Both the position numbers and the translations under genes were made by a program. DNA of 34,143 bases from an uncultured Lachnospiraceae bacterium (GTDB lineage: Bacteria > Bacillota > Clostridia > Lachnospirales > Lachnospiraceae). Of this stretch, positions 24,035 through 32,293 are shown in pieces (the stretch's first letter is position 1; each line of letters starts with the position of its first letter). The stretch lies in contig CAJTSL010000041.1 of the NCBI GenBank assembly GCA_910578845.1, positions 1 through 34,143 on the forward strand, read 5' to 3'. Below the pieces are notes generated by a model. That model saw nothing but the letters and a program-made list of their open reading frames with translations, was not told where the DNA came from and did not search any database.

Positions 24035-24929
24035 TTCCAGATATCTCGTCTACATAATAATCCAGCAATCCATAAATCCAATCATGTAAATCCGTAAACC
24101 GGAAACCTAGTGTCTTTGCCCTTCCGGTATTTATGCTATACTCTACTTCCCCATTATATGGCGCAGCATCTCCACTCGTCTCAATCATTGCCTTTCTGCC
24201 GGTCTTCTTCTCGACATAGCTTATCATCTCTCTCAAAGAAATCGTCCCTATGGAACTACCGTTGACGGTTTTGGGCAAGTTCTCTGCATTCCCGCCTTGA
24301 CAGCTCATTTTATCAGCCAGAAAAGCAAGGAACTTCCCAGCCTCATCAGAACGGATATAACCCATCTGGCAATCCAGATTATCAATATACATAGGAACCG
24401 CCTTCATAATATGCTCCACGTAAAACCGCAAGCGATTAGTATAATCATCTCTTCCAATAACAAAAGGATATCTGACGGCAATCCAATCCTTATCCTGATA
24501 TTTTTGGCACAAAGCGGCTTCTGCCTGTCTTTTCACTACCTCATACGGGAAGTCCTTCCTGTCACACCAGATCAGGTTTTCCTTTGCACCGTCAAACTCT
24601 TCTTCTTTGGTATCCATATGCTTTGGCTGATAAACTGCGGTAGTAGACATATAAATATACTTGTCACATTCGATTATATCAAGTGCGTGTCTGATATCAT
24701 TAGAACAATATGCAATTTTATCTATCACAACGTCAAAAACCTTGCCCTCTAATACACTTCTCATGCTGTCCGGATCCAAACGGTCAAGGATAATCCTGCT
24801 TACCTGATTCCCAAAATCATCCTTTGCCAAGCCACGGCTGGCAATCGTGACATTGTGTCCCATCCGTATCAATTCGTGAATCATCGGAATCCCAAAAAAC
24901 CTCGTCCCGCCAATCACAAGTATATCCAT
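24018..24929 (-). CDS. NAD-dependent epimerase/dehydratase family protein
   Basis: This 303-residue protein is of the atypical or extended short-chain dehydrogenase superfamily. A Rossmann fold begins at the N terminus with ILVIGGTRFFG, the GxxGxxG motif, followed by an Arg-ending second strand (VTIASRG). YMSTTAVYQP and YEVVKRQAEA supply a Ser/Thr and a YxxxK-like pair (YEVVK), consistent with a catalytic site. Sugar nucleotides or related metabolites are the usual substrates; which one is not known. GGAGG stands 6 nt before the chosen ATG; the ATG at 24935 is too close to it. The transcript starts about 140 nt upstream, and its hairpin-rich leader resembles part of the araA leader. Confidence 0.8.
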   Translation of the reverse strand: MDILVIGGTRFFGIPMIHELIRMGHNVTIASRGLAKDDFGNQVSRIILDRLDPDSMRSVLEGKVFDVVIDKIAYCSNDIRHALDIIECDKYIYMSTTAVYQPKHMDTKEEEFDGAKENLIWCDRKDFPYEVVKRQAEAALCQKYQDKDWIAVRYPFVIGRDDYTNRLRFYVEHIMKAVPMYIDNLDCQMGYIRSDEAGKFLAFLADKMSCQGGNAENLPKTVNGSSIGTISLREMISYVEKKTGRKAMIETSGDAAPYNGEVEYSINTGRAKTLGFRFTDLHDWIYGLLDYYVDEISGKRRNL

Positions 24930-24963
24930 ATCCATCCTCCGTCCTTTTATACTTAACCCACAT

Positions 24964-25072
24964 GAAAAATGTCCTTAACTTGGGCATTTCCAGTATGAAA
25001 AGAGCTTCTCCACGAAGCAGCCTCTGTTGTATAGTAAAAATCACCAAAAACAATTAAAAGCCTTCTCACACT
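24964..25072 (-). repeat. Hairpin-rich leader related to the araA leader
   Basis: CTTCTCACACT (25062-25072) can pair with AGTATGAAAAG (24992-25002); on the minus strand the two mismatches become G-U pairs. A second hairpin, GAAAAATG / CATTTCC (24964-24991), follows at once. The same order occurs before araA at 33904-34018, with better-preserved arms. The 5' arm abuts the -10 box, so it would lie at or before the expected transcription start. Confidence 0.45.
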
Positions 25073-25101
25073 ATTATAATTCAGCCATATCGCAACCGCA
25101 A
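25073..25101 (-). promoter_or_regulatory. Promoter of the epimerase-like gene
   Basis: TTGCGG (25101-25096), 17 nt, TATAAT (25078-25073) on the minus strand, followed by AGTGTGA as at the araA promoter. Confidence 0.65.
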
Positions 25102-25152
25102 TATGTAATTCCTTCCCCTGTCTATTCCGTCCGCTGTCATATCCGGCTGTCC

Positions 25153-25980
25153 CTATTGATTGGGAGACAAATAAAGGGTATTGGTTTCCGCATCATAGCG
25201 ATAACGTAACATACTGGAAGCCAGTTCATTTATTCTCTCCTGAATCTCCATTTCAATTTTCTGTAAACGGATATCTATGTGATCGAATTTGTTCGTAATA
25301 TCTATCATATTCTGTTCTGATGATTCCTTAAGCTTTTTCTCGACTTCATTTAATTTCGCTCTTAATTCTTCATCTGTTGTCTCTAGCATTGCAAGCTTCT
25401 CATAAATATTGGATATATCAGCATTAACCTTGCTCATTTGTTGCTCTATTTGCGTAATCTGCTCCTGGATCATCGGAATCGTTTTCTGATTCATCACGTT
25501 GACCAGATCCGTTAAATCATATAGCTGGTTCTGCGTATTTTCAAGTTGCAATACCAGGTTATTCACATCCCCGGCAATCTCATCAACTTGCTTTTGCAAA
25601 AATGCATTATCACTTTGCTGGGCAATGACGGTTTCTTCCAAAGTCTCTTTCACTTTCATCATAGAATCCAGCAGTTCTTTGACTTTTTCTTTCATGTACT
25701 GGATGTTATCCAGATATTCCTGTTTCAGCTCATCATCTGAAGCTTGGGAAAGCCTGATTTCCGGCACATAGGCAAATGTTTCCACGCTCATCTTCTTTGC
25801 CTGCTCATTTTCCTTTTCTTGCCTGTCCATATTCCTGCGCCAGAGTAATAGCAGGCACAAAATAATGATAATAATCGCTACCACGCCAAGCATGCCAAAA
25901 ATCATAAAATTCCCATTCTTTTCGGGATTATTTCTTCTTTCTTCCAAATAATCCGACACTCTTGTCATAAATTCCTTCAT
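25153..25980 (-). CDS. Membrane-anchored coiled-coil protein, unknown function
   Basis: This 275-residue protein has one membrane helix (about residues 26-46, MIFGMLGVVAIIIIILCLLL) behind a short charged N terminus (EERRNNPEKNG). A long helical, heptad-like region of Gln-, Glu- and Lys-rich segments follows to about residue 255, broken only near 75-90. The last residues (YRYDAETNTLYLSP) look like a small beta hairpin. The shape is that of a single-pass protein with a rod projecting from the membrane. The family is not recognised. AAGGAGAAG supports the ATG. The neighbours give no functional hint, and the upstream 478 nt lack an intact gene. Confidence 0.7.
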   Translation of the reverse strand: MKEFMTRVSDYLEERRNNPEKNGNFMIFGMLGVVAIIIIILCLLLLWRRNMDRQEKENEQAKKMSVETFAYVPEIRLSQASDDELKQEYLDNIQYMKEKVKELLDSMMKVKETLEETVIAQQSDNAFLQKQVDEIAGDVNNLVLQLENTQNQLYDLTDLVNVMNQKTIPMIQEQITQIEQQMSKVNADISNIYEKLAMLETTDEELRAKLNEVEKKLKESSEQNMIDITNKFDHIDIRLQKIEMEIQERINELASSMLRYRYDAETNTLYLSPNQ

Positions 25981-26103
25981 ATTCTTCTCCTTTTCTATTA
26001 GATTGTGTTGAGTGATTACCTGTTCTGGTTATGCAACTGTTCGCTTAACCCATATTTTACTCGCTGTTCGTTAAATCATTTGGAATCATGGCGAATCGCC
26101 GAA

Positions 26104-26357
26104 TTACTCTGAGCTCAGAAATGAGATGACTCTAAAAGATTGTATGTGTACCATATCAAAATTATCTTCCCGATGCAATATCGGAAATTTGCACAAATAT
26201 TTATGAGAAAGTATTGCAAAGAACATTGCACATATGAGATTTCCTGACTTTATGCTTGTCAACACGTTACCGATGCCAAATAGAAAAAAGTTAAATGCCG
26301 TTTGGGAACATAGCAGCAAAATCGCCAGTAAACCTACGATTTCCTTTTGTCAAGCAT
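26104..26357 (-). pseudogene. Possible remnant of a membrane-protein gene
   Basis: On the minus strand GGAGGAG stands 7 nt before an ATG (26357) that reads MLDKRKS and stops. One reading-frame shift later the sequence continues as a hydrophobic stretch (VGLLAILLLCSQTAFNFFLF, then GIGNVLTSI) that resembles the first helix of a transporter such as an MFS member. After ~70 codons it ends. A one-base loss in the A-rich start could explain the break. The start of this reading frame lies within the right arm of the inverted repeat. This is a weak call; chance is possible. Confidence 0.3.
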
Positions 26358-26424
26358 TTTGCTTCTCCTCCCGCTACCGTTCGTTCCGTAGGGGAAGGTT
26401 TTGGAAATCATAAATTTACTGGCG
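26323..26424 (-). repeat. 22-bp-arm inverted repeat / long hairpin
   Basis: Arms 26323-26344 and 26403-26424 match at 19 of 22 positions and enclose 58 nt. On the minus strand the three mismatches are all G-U pairs, giving 22 unbroken pairs; on the plus strand they are A-C mismatches. The loop holds a further partial dyad (CTTCCCC... and GGGAGGAGAAG). It lies 35 nt after the map stop. It may be a structured RNA, an old palindromic element, or a terminator-like end of the map transcript; no T-run follows immediately. Outside this element and the remnant above, 25981-26458 shows nothing I can name. Confidence 0.65.
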
Positions 26425-26458
26425 CAATATTATGCCTGTGCCTGCACTGCTCACCGTT

Positions 26459-27331
26459 CTACCAGGTAAGCACTTCGTAGCCATCTTCCGTAACGGCTAC
26501 TGTTACTTCCCACTGTGCCGATGCCAGTCCGTCCTCTGTATAGACCGTCCATCCGTTCTCATGGTCAATGTAAATATCCGCTCTGCCCATATTCACCATT
26601 GGCTCTATGGTAAATACCATGCCCGGCACCATCAGCATTTCAGAGCCTTTTTCGGTGACATAGCTCACAAAAGGCTCTTCATGGAATTCTAATCCTACGC
26701 CATGGCCGCCGATTTCCCGTACAATGGAATATCCGTTTGCTTTCGCAAAATCATTGATGGCCTGTGCCATATCACCCAGGAAATTCCACGGCTTTACCCA
26801 TTCTAGCCCAATATCAATGCACTGATGAGCCGTTTCTACTAATTTCTTTGTCTTAAGATCCACATCGCCAAGCATGAACATTCTGGAAGAATCTGAGAAA
26901 AATCCATGATAAATCGTAGACACATCTACATTGACAATGTCGCCGTCTTTCAGAATATCGGCCTCCGAAGGGATCCCATGGCATACCTGTCCATTGATGG
27001 ACGTACAGACGCTCTTAGGGAATCCGTCATAGCCAAGAGGCGCCGGGATGCCACCCATTTGCGCTGTCTTCTCCTGCACAAGCCGGTCTATTTCTTCTGT
27101 GCTCATACCGACCCGGATCTTCTCCGCAACATAATCTAAAACGGCAATGTTAATTTTACTGCTTTCCTTAATCCCTTCAATCTGCTCCTTTGTTTTGAGT
27201 ATATCATGGTCTGGCACAATATGTCCCTGCAAGGCATATTGTTGTATTTTTTCATCAATAGCCATGTGGCACGCTTTATATTTTCGTCCGCTCCCACACC
27301 AGCATGGATCGTTCCGTCCTAATTTTCTCAT
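26459..27331 (-). CDS. map: Methionine aminopeptidase with SEC-C zinc motif
   Basis: This enzyme removes the initiator methionine from new proteins. It has 290 residues: an N-terminal SEC-C zinc knuckle (NDPCWCGSGRKYKACH) that probably helps it dock on the ribosome, then the pita-bread fold. Dinuclear metal ligands are visible: Asp in NVDVSTIYHG and FFSDSSRM, His in GGHGVGLEFHEEP, Glu in FTIEPMV, and the final Glu in AQWEVTV. The substrate-binding His is in QVCHGIP. AAGGAAGG precedes the ATG. It follows rpe by 17 nt and may be cotranscribed with the arabinose-pentose genes. The SEC-C form is common in Clostridia. Confidence 0.93.
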   Translation of the reverse strand: MRKLGRNDPCWCGSGRKYKACHMAIDEKIQQYALQGHIVPDHDILKTKEQIEGIKESSKINIAVLDYVAEKIRVGMSTEEIDRLVQEKTAQMGGIPAPLGYDGFPKSVCTSINGQVCHGIPSEADILKDGDIVNVDVSTIYHGFFSDSSRMFMLGDVDLKTKKLVETAHQCIDIGLEWVKPWNFLGDMAQAINDFAKANGYSIVREIGGHGVGLEFHEEPFVSYVTEKGSEMLMVPGMVFTIEPMVNMGRADIYIDHENGWTVYTEDGLASAQWEVTVAVTEDGYEVLTW

Positions 27332-27348
27332 CGTCTTATACCTTCCTT

Positions 27349-28014
27349 CTATGCCTTTGCAGAGTCTAAGATCTTGCGGAGGCTTTTGACATTCCCACTA
27401 ATGTCTCCCCGGAAAATGGCAGAGCCTGCTACAATGACATTCGCTCCCGCTTCCAGCACAATCGGAAGAGTCTCTCTTGTGATACCGCCGTCTACCTGAA
27501 CATCCACTTGCAAATCCATCTTCTGTATCATCTGCCTCGTTTCCCGGATGCGTTCCGTCGATTCCGGTATGTATTGCTGTCCGCCAAATCCAGGTTCTAC
27601 TGTCATCACAAGCAGCATCTCGATTTTGGGCAGATATGGCCTTATCGCTTCCACAGGTGTTCCCGGTTTAATGGATAATCCGGCCTTACAGCCTGCCCTG
27701 TGGATTTTGTCTATGACGCCATCCGCATCTTTAGTCGCTTCAAGATGAAAGGTAATGCTATCTGCGCCACATTTTGCAAATTCTTCAATATAGCGCTCCG
27801 GCTCCACAATCATCAAATGCACATCAAAAACCTTCTTCGTCACCTGTCTGATTGTGGAAATCACCGGCATGCCAAAAGAAATATCCGGAACAAATACACC
27901 GTCCATGACATCAATATGTATATAGTCCGCGCCCGCTGCGTCCGCTTCCTCAATCTGTTTGCCTAATATGCTGAAATCCGCCGCAAGAATGGACGGTGAT
28001 AATAAATATTCCAT
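27349..28014 (-). CDS. rpe: Ribulose-phosphate 3-epimerase
   Basis: Rpe interconverts D-ribulose-5-P and D-xylulose-5-P in the pentose phosphate pathway. It has 221 residues, the usual length. The TIM-barrel signatures are present: LSPSILAADF, HIDVMDGVFVPDISFG with the metal-binding His and catalytic Asp, HLMI, MTVEPGFGGQ, VDGGI with the second Asp, and VAGSAIF. AAAGGAGCG stands before the ATG. It lies 80 nt after the transketolase C subunit on the same strand; that gap holds only a weak hairpin. Together with the transketolase genes it connects arabinose-derived xylulose-5-P to ribose and glycolysis. Confidence 0.95.
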   Translation of the reverse strand: MEYLLSPSILAADFSILGKQIEEADAAGADYIHIDVMDGVFVPDISFGMPVISTIRQVTKKVFDVHLMIVEPERYIEEFAKCGADSITFHLEATKDADGVIDKIHRAGCKAGLSIKPGTPVEAIRPYLPKIEMLLVMTVEPGFGGQQYIPESTERIRETRQMIQKMDLQVDVQVDGGITRETLPIVLEAGANVIVAGSAIFRGDISGNVKSLRKILDSAKA

Positions 28015-28094
28015 ATTCGCTCCTTTATTAAGCCGATACCCTACTTGGCCCGATTCTCACGGGGATCAAACTTACAAAGTCTTTCGTATCGTCA

Positions 28095-29039
28095 TTATGC
28101 CTTGGCAAATTCTTTCACTTTCGCATAAATGCCTTTTCCATCTAAACCATATTTCTCAACCAGCGCTGCTGCCGTACCGGATTCACCGAACACATCCTGC
28201 ATGCCGATTTTCATGACACGGGTCGGCAAGCTTTCAGACAAACAGTCACATACTGCGCTTCCAAGGCCGCCAATCACACTATGCTCTTCCGCAGTGACTA
28301 CTTTACCTGTCTTCTTTGCCGATGCAAGGATGAGATCCTTATCCAGAGGCTTAATGGTATGGATATTGATCACTTCCGCACTGATCCCATCTGCTGCAAG
28401 CATTTCTGCCGCTTCTAAAGCGGAAGCAACGGTAATGCCGCTTGCCACGATCGTTACGTCCGTTCCCTCTTTCAAAAGAACGCCCTTGCCAATTTCAAAT
28501 TTATAATCCGGCCTGTCGTTGATGACCGGTACAGCCGCACGTCCGAATCTTAAATATACGGGGCCTTCTTTCTCAATCGCCGCTCTGACTGCCGCTTTCG
28601 CTTCTACGTCATCAGCCGGGACAATGACTGTCATGCCTGGAATTGTCCTCATCAGGGCAACGTCCTCATTACATTGGTGGGTCGCACCGTCTTCCCCTAC
28701 CGTAATGCCTGCATGGGTACCGCCGATTTTCACATTCAAATGCGGATAGCCAATGGAATTACGTACTTGTTCAAAGTTACGCCCTGCCGCAAACATCGCG
28801 AAAGAACTGATAAAAGGCACTTTCCCACAAGTTGCAAGCCCTGCCGCAATACCTGTCATATTGCACTCTGCGATACCACAGTCAATATGACGGTCAGGAT
28901 ATGCTTTCTTGAACACGCCTGTCTTCGTTGCACCTGCAAGGTCAGCATCCAGCACTACCAGATCCGGAAAATCTGCCCCACATTCTACCAATGCGTTACC
29001 ATAGCTTTCTCTTGTTGCGATTTTCTTTACTTCTGACAT
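28095..29039 (-). CDS. Transketolase, C-terminal subunit
   Basis: This is the pyrimidine-binding and C-terminal part (314 residues) of a split transketolase. DVVVLDADLAGATKTG, and FAMFAAGRNFEQVRNSIGYP with the Glu that activates thiamine diphosphate (AECNMTGIAAG), are the pyrimidine-domain marks. GEDGATHQCNEDVALMRTIP follows, then the C-terminal domain (SALEAAEMLAADGISAEVIN, SVIGGLGSAVCD). The start overlaps the end of the N subunit by 13 nt, so the two halves are translated in step. With that subunit it moves two-carbon units between pentose and triose sugars. Confidence 0.93.
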   Translation of the reverse strand: MSEVKKIATRESYGNALVECGADFPDLVVLDADLAGATKTGVFKKAYPDRHIDCGIAECNMTGIAAGLATCGKVPFISSFAMFAAGRNFEQVRNSIGYPHLNVKIGGTHAGITVGEDGATHQCNEDVALMRTIPGMTVIVPADDVEAKAAVRAAIEKEGPVYLRFGRAAVPVINDRPDYKFEIGKGVLLKEGTDVTIVASGITVASALEAAEMLAADGISAEVINIHTIKPLDKDLILASAKKTGKVVTAEEHSVIGGLGSAVCDCLSESLPTRVMKIGMQDVFGESGTAAALVEKYGLDGKGIYAKVKEFAKA

Positions 29040-29863
29040 AATGCTCCACCTACTTTCTCCAAATCTGCCATTGCGATCTCATACTCTTCATCGTTTGGCG
29101 CTTTCCCATGCCAGCCTACATTACCTTCCATAAAGGAAACGCCTTTGCCTTTTAATGTCTTACAGATAATCGCGGTTGGCATTCCTTTCGTCTCTCTCGC
29201 CTCTTTGAATGCTTTCTCTAGCTGGTCAAAATCATTTCCGTCAATGTTGATCACATGGAAATTAAATGCTTCGAATTTCTTATCAATCGGATAAGGAGAA
29301 CATACTTCATCTATTTTACCGTCAATCTGTAAACCGTTATTATCTACGATGACTACCAGGTTATCCAGTTTCCTATGCCCAGCGAACATAGATGCCTCCC
29401 AGACTTGTCCTTCCTGGATCTCACCGTCACCAAGAAGAGTATATACCCTATAGCTCTTATTGTCCAGCTTTCCGGCAAGCGCCATGCCTACCGCTGCGGA
29501 AATGCCCTGTCCAAGGGAACCGGATGACATATCCACGCCAGGCGTCTCCTGCATACAGGGATGTCCCTGCAAATAAGAGCCAAGATGACGCAGTGTCGGC
29601 AAATCTTCTACCGGGAAATAACCGCGGTTCGCCAGTACGGAATATAACCCCGGCGCCGTATGCCCTTTGGATAATACGAAACGATCCCTATCCGCTTTCT
29701 TCGGATCTTTCGGATCAATATTCATCTCCTCAAAGTAAAGATAAGTAAAAATATCCGCCGCAGACAATGACCCGCCGGGATGTCCCGCTTTTGCGCCATG
29801 TACTGCTGTCACAATACCTTTACGAACTTCATTAGCTGTTTTCTGTAACTCTAATTTGTTCAT
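29027..29863 (-). CDS. Transketolase, N-terminal subunit
   Basis: This is the thiamine-diphosphate-binding part (278 residues) of a split transketolase. The family start (RKGIVTAVHGAKAGHPGGSL) and the TPP motif GDGEIQEGQVWEASMFAGH... NN (Gly-Asp-Gly to VDNNGLQIDG) are intact. SKGHTAPGLYS and the GSLGQGISAAVGMALAGKLD segment complete the site. It pairs with the C-terminal subunit directly downstream. The gene follows araD by 24 nt in the same transcript, so pentose phosphate capacity rises together with arabinose use. Confidence 0.94.
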   Translation of the reverse strand: MNKLELQKTANEVRKGIVTAVHGAKAGHPGGSLSAADIFTYLYFEEMNIDPKDPKKADRDRFVLSKGHTAPGLYSVLANRGYFPVEDLPTLRHLGSYLQGHPCMQETPGVDMSSGSLGQGISAAVGMALAGKLDNKSYRVYTLLGDGEIQEGQVWEASMFAGHRKLDNLVVIVDNNGLQIDGKIDEVCSPYPIDKKFEAFNFHVINIDGNDFDQLEKAFKEARETKGMPTAIICKTLKGKGVSFMEGNVGWHGKAPNDEEYEIAMADLEKVGGALCQK

Positions 29864-29887
29864 CGTTAACCTCCATATTTATATTTT

Positions 29888-30589
29888 TTATGAGTTGCCC
29901 TGCCCATAATAAGCATTCGCCCCATGTTTTCTGTAATAGTGTTTATCCTGTAATTCCTGTGGCGCCGGCTGAATACGGGGATTGATCGTTTCGGCACGAT
30001 ATGCCATCTTCGCCACTTCCTCTAAAACGACCGCATTATGTACCGCATCATTTGCATTCTTGCCCCAGGAAAAAGGCCCATGGTTCTTACATAAGACCGC
30101 AGGTACTGCCGTAACGTCTTTGTTCATCCGTTTAAATTCCTCGATGATCAACAAACCGGTATTCTGCTCATAAGCTTCCTCGATTTCTGCTTCCGTCAGG
30201 CACCTTACGCACGGCACCTCTCCATAAATATAGTCCGCGTGTGTCGTTCCATAGCATGGTATGCTTCTTCCTGCCTGCGCCCAGCTTGTTGCATAAGAAG
30301 AATGCGTATGTACGATGCCTCCGATTTCCTGATATGCCTTATATAGCTCCAAATGTGTCGGTGTATCGGATGAGGGGTTATAACGCCCCTCTACTTTATT
30401 ACCGTTTAAGTCCATAAGCACCATATCTTCGGGTGTTAATTTATCATAATCAACACCGGATGGCTTAATGGCGAAAATACCGGATTCCTGATCAATCTCA
30501 CTGACATTTCCCCAAGTAAATGTCACCAGCCCATATTTGGGCAGAAGCATATTTGCCTCATAGACACGTTTCTTTAACTCTTCTAACAT
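29888..30589 (-). CDS. araD: L-ribulose-5-phosphate 4-epimerase
   Basis: AraD converts L-ribulose-5-P to D-xylulose-5-P, the last specific step of L-arabinose breakdown. It has 233 residues. It is a class II aldolase-like zinc enzyme: His94 and His96 in VHTHSSYATSW, a third His in KNHGPFSWG, and Asp75 in SSDTPTH. GNVSEID and IKPSGVDYD are the phosphate-binding loops. It sits between araB (34 nt before) and the transketolase genes. TTHADYIYGEVPC favours ribulose-phosphate epimerase over fuculose aldolase. Confidence 0.95.
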   Translation of the reverse strand: MLEELKKRVYEANMLLPKYGLVTFTWGNVSEIDQESGIFAIKPSGVDYDKLTPEDMVLMDLNGNKVEGRYNPSSDTPTHLELYKAYQEIGGIVHTHSSYATSWAQAGRSIPCYGTTHADYIYGEVPCVRCLTEAEIEEAYEQNTGLLIIEEFKRMNKDVTAVPAVLCKNHGPFSWGKNANDAVHNAVVLEEVAKMAYRAETINPRIQPAPQELQDKHYYRKHGANAYYGQGNS

Positions 30590-30623
30590 AGCCTTTGATT
30601 CCTTTCTTCTTTTTTCTAATCCA

Positions 30624-32231
30624 TTATTGCAAGCTTTCTACTGCTGCTTTCTCAATTGCTAGGCCATTTGTATAACGTACCATGAATTTATCGAATCCTT
30701 CTACATCTTCCTGGCGCGGCGCTTCCTTAGTCCCTTCCTGTCCTGCAAATACCTTTTTCTCCAGGAAGGCGGAGAGCGTCTCATCTGCGCCTTTGTTCAG
30801 CATATAAGAAGCAAGCAATGCCATTCCCCATGCGCCGCCTTCTCCTGCTGTTTCCATGACGCTAACGGAAGCATTGATCGCCGCCGCCATAATACGCTGT
30901 CCTACGCCTTTTGTCTTGAAAAGGCCACCATGCCCAAACATCTCGTCAACGCATACGCCCTCTTCTTTTAACAAAATATCCAATCCCGTCTTTAAAGCGC
31001 CCAGCGCCGTGAAGAGATGCACTCTCATGAAATTAGCAAGATTGAAGTTATCGGAAGGCGTGCGGACGAACAACGGCCGTCCCTCTTCAAATCCTGTAAT
31101 ATGTTCTCCCGAGAAATAATTGTAAGCTAACAGGCCGCCACAATCGCTGTCTCCTTCTAATGCCTTGCGGTACAAAGTGCCAAACAGCTCGTTCATATCC
31201 ACTTCCATGCCCATGCTCTGCGCAAATTCCTTGAAGATATTTACCCATGCGTTCAAATCGGATGTACAGTTATTGCAATGTACCATTGCTACAAGGCTGC
31301 CGTCAGGTGTCGTGACCAAATCAATGGCATCGTATACCTTCTGTAATTCTTTCTCCAAGACAATCATAGCAAATACGCTCGTGCCCGCAGATACGTTACC
31401 CGTCCTCTTTGCCACGGAATTCGTCGCTACCATACCGGTTCCTGCATCACCCTCCGGTGGGCAGAGCAAGGCTCCGGCCTGTAATTTCCCTGTCGGGTCT
31501 AATAATTTAGCGCCTTCCGGTGTCAATTCCCCTGCTTTTTCGCCCGCCGTTAAGACTTTCGGCATAATCTCCCGCAGCTTCCATGAGAAGTTTTTATCTG
31601 CCACAAGACTGTCAAACTCTGCGATCATCTTATCATTAAAATCCCCGGTCTCTATGTCAATCGGGAACATACCGGATGCTTCCCCAACGCCAAGCGTTTT
31701 CTCTCCTGTCAGTTTCCAATGCACGTAACCCGCCAGTGTCGTGAAAAAGCGTACCGAAGATACATGCTCTTCACCATTTAAGATTGCCTGATATAAATGT
31801 GCAATGCTCCATCTCTGCGGTATATGATAGTGGAAAGCTTCCGTTAGCTTCTCTGATGCCTCCCCGGTAATGGTATTGCGCCATGTACGGAACGGTACCA
31901 GAAGCTCTCCCTGCTCATCAAACGCCATATACCCATGCATCATGGCGCTAAATCCAATCGCCCCAATTTTGTGTAATTCCACGCCATACTGCTTTTGGAC
32001 ATCTTCCGCCAGATCCCGGTAGCAATCCTGTAACCCGCTCCAAATATCATCCAGGCTATATGTCCAAATTCCATTCTCTAACCGGTTTTCCCAGTCATGC
32101 GCACCGGAAGCGATTGGCGCATTGTCTTCAGCGACCAAAATTGCTTTGATCCTGGTAGACCCAAACTCAATGCCAAGCACAGTCCTGCCATCTTCAATCT
32201 GTTTCTTTACGTCTTCTGCCGTAAGCCCCAT
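30624..32231 (-). CDS. araB: FGGY-family kinase, probably L-ribulokinase
   Basis: This enzyme phosphorylates a pentulose with ATP; with araA and araD on either side, L-ribulose is the expected substrate. It has 535 residues. The first ATP phosphate loop is GIEFGSTRIKAILV, the second GNVSAGTSVFAM, and the adenosine motif is AGEGGAWGMALLASY near the C terminus. GFSAMMHGYMAFDEQG is the usual sugar-site segment. It diverges from E. coli AraB (566 residues) and looks like the Clostridial ribulokinase group, so xylulose cannot be excluded from sequence. AGGAGG before the ATG is strong. The gap to araA is 62 nt. Confidence 0.85.
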   Translation of the reverse strand: MGLTAEDVKKQIEDGRTVLGIEFGSTRIKAILVAEDNAPIASGAHDWENRLENGIWTYSLDDIWSGLQDCYRDLAEDVQKQYGVELHKIGAIGFSAMMHGYMAFDEQGELLVPFRTWRNTITGEASEKLTEAFHYHIPQRWSIAHLYQAILNGEEHVSSVRFFTTLAGYVHWKLTGEKTLGVGEASGMFPIDIETGDFNDKMIAEFDSLVADKNFSWKLREIMPKVLTAGEKAGELTPEGAKLLDPTGKLQAGALLCPPEGDAGTGMVATNSVAKRTGNVSAGTSVFAMIVLEKELQKVYDAIDLVTTPDGSLVAMVHCNNCTSDLNAWVNIFKEFAQSMGMEVDMNELFGTLYRKALEGDSDCGGLLAYNYFSGEHITGFEEGRPLFVRTPSDNFNLANFMRVHLFTALGALKTGLDILLKEEGVCVDEMFGHGGLFKTKGVGQRIMAAAINASVSVMETAGEGGAWGMALLASYMLNKGADETLSAFLEKKVFAGQEGTKEAPRQEDVEGFDKFMVRYTNGLAIEKAAVESLQ

Positions 32232-32293
32232 TGTAAAAACCTCCTTCTATTTTCATCATTTTCATCAATTTCTGCTCCGTCCGGAAGAATCGC

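Noticed and set aside
24297..24752. 151-codon plus-strand frame opposite the epimerase-like gene
   Set aside because: No ribosome binding site and no recognisable fold; the minus-strand gene explains the sequence.
31165..31728. 187-codon plus-strand frame opposite the ribulokinase gene
   Set aside because: Shadow of a clear FGGY kinase.
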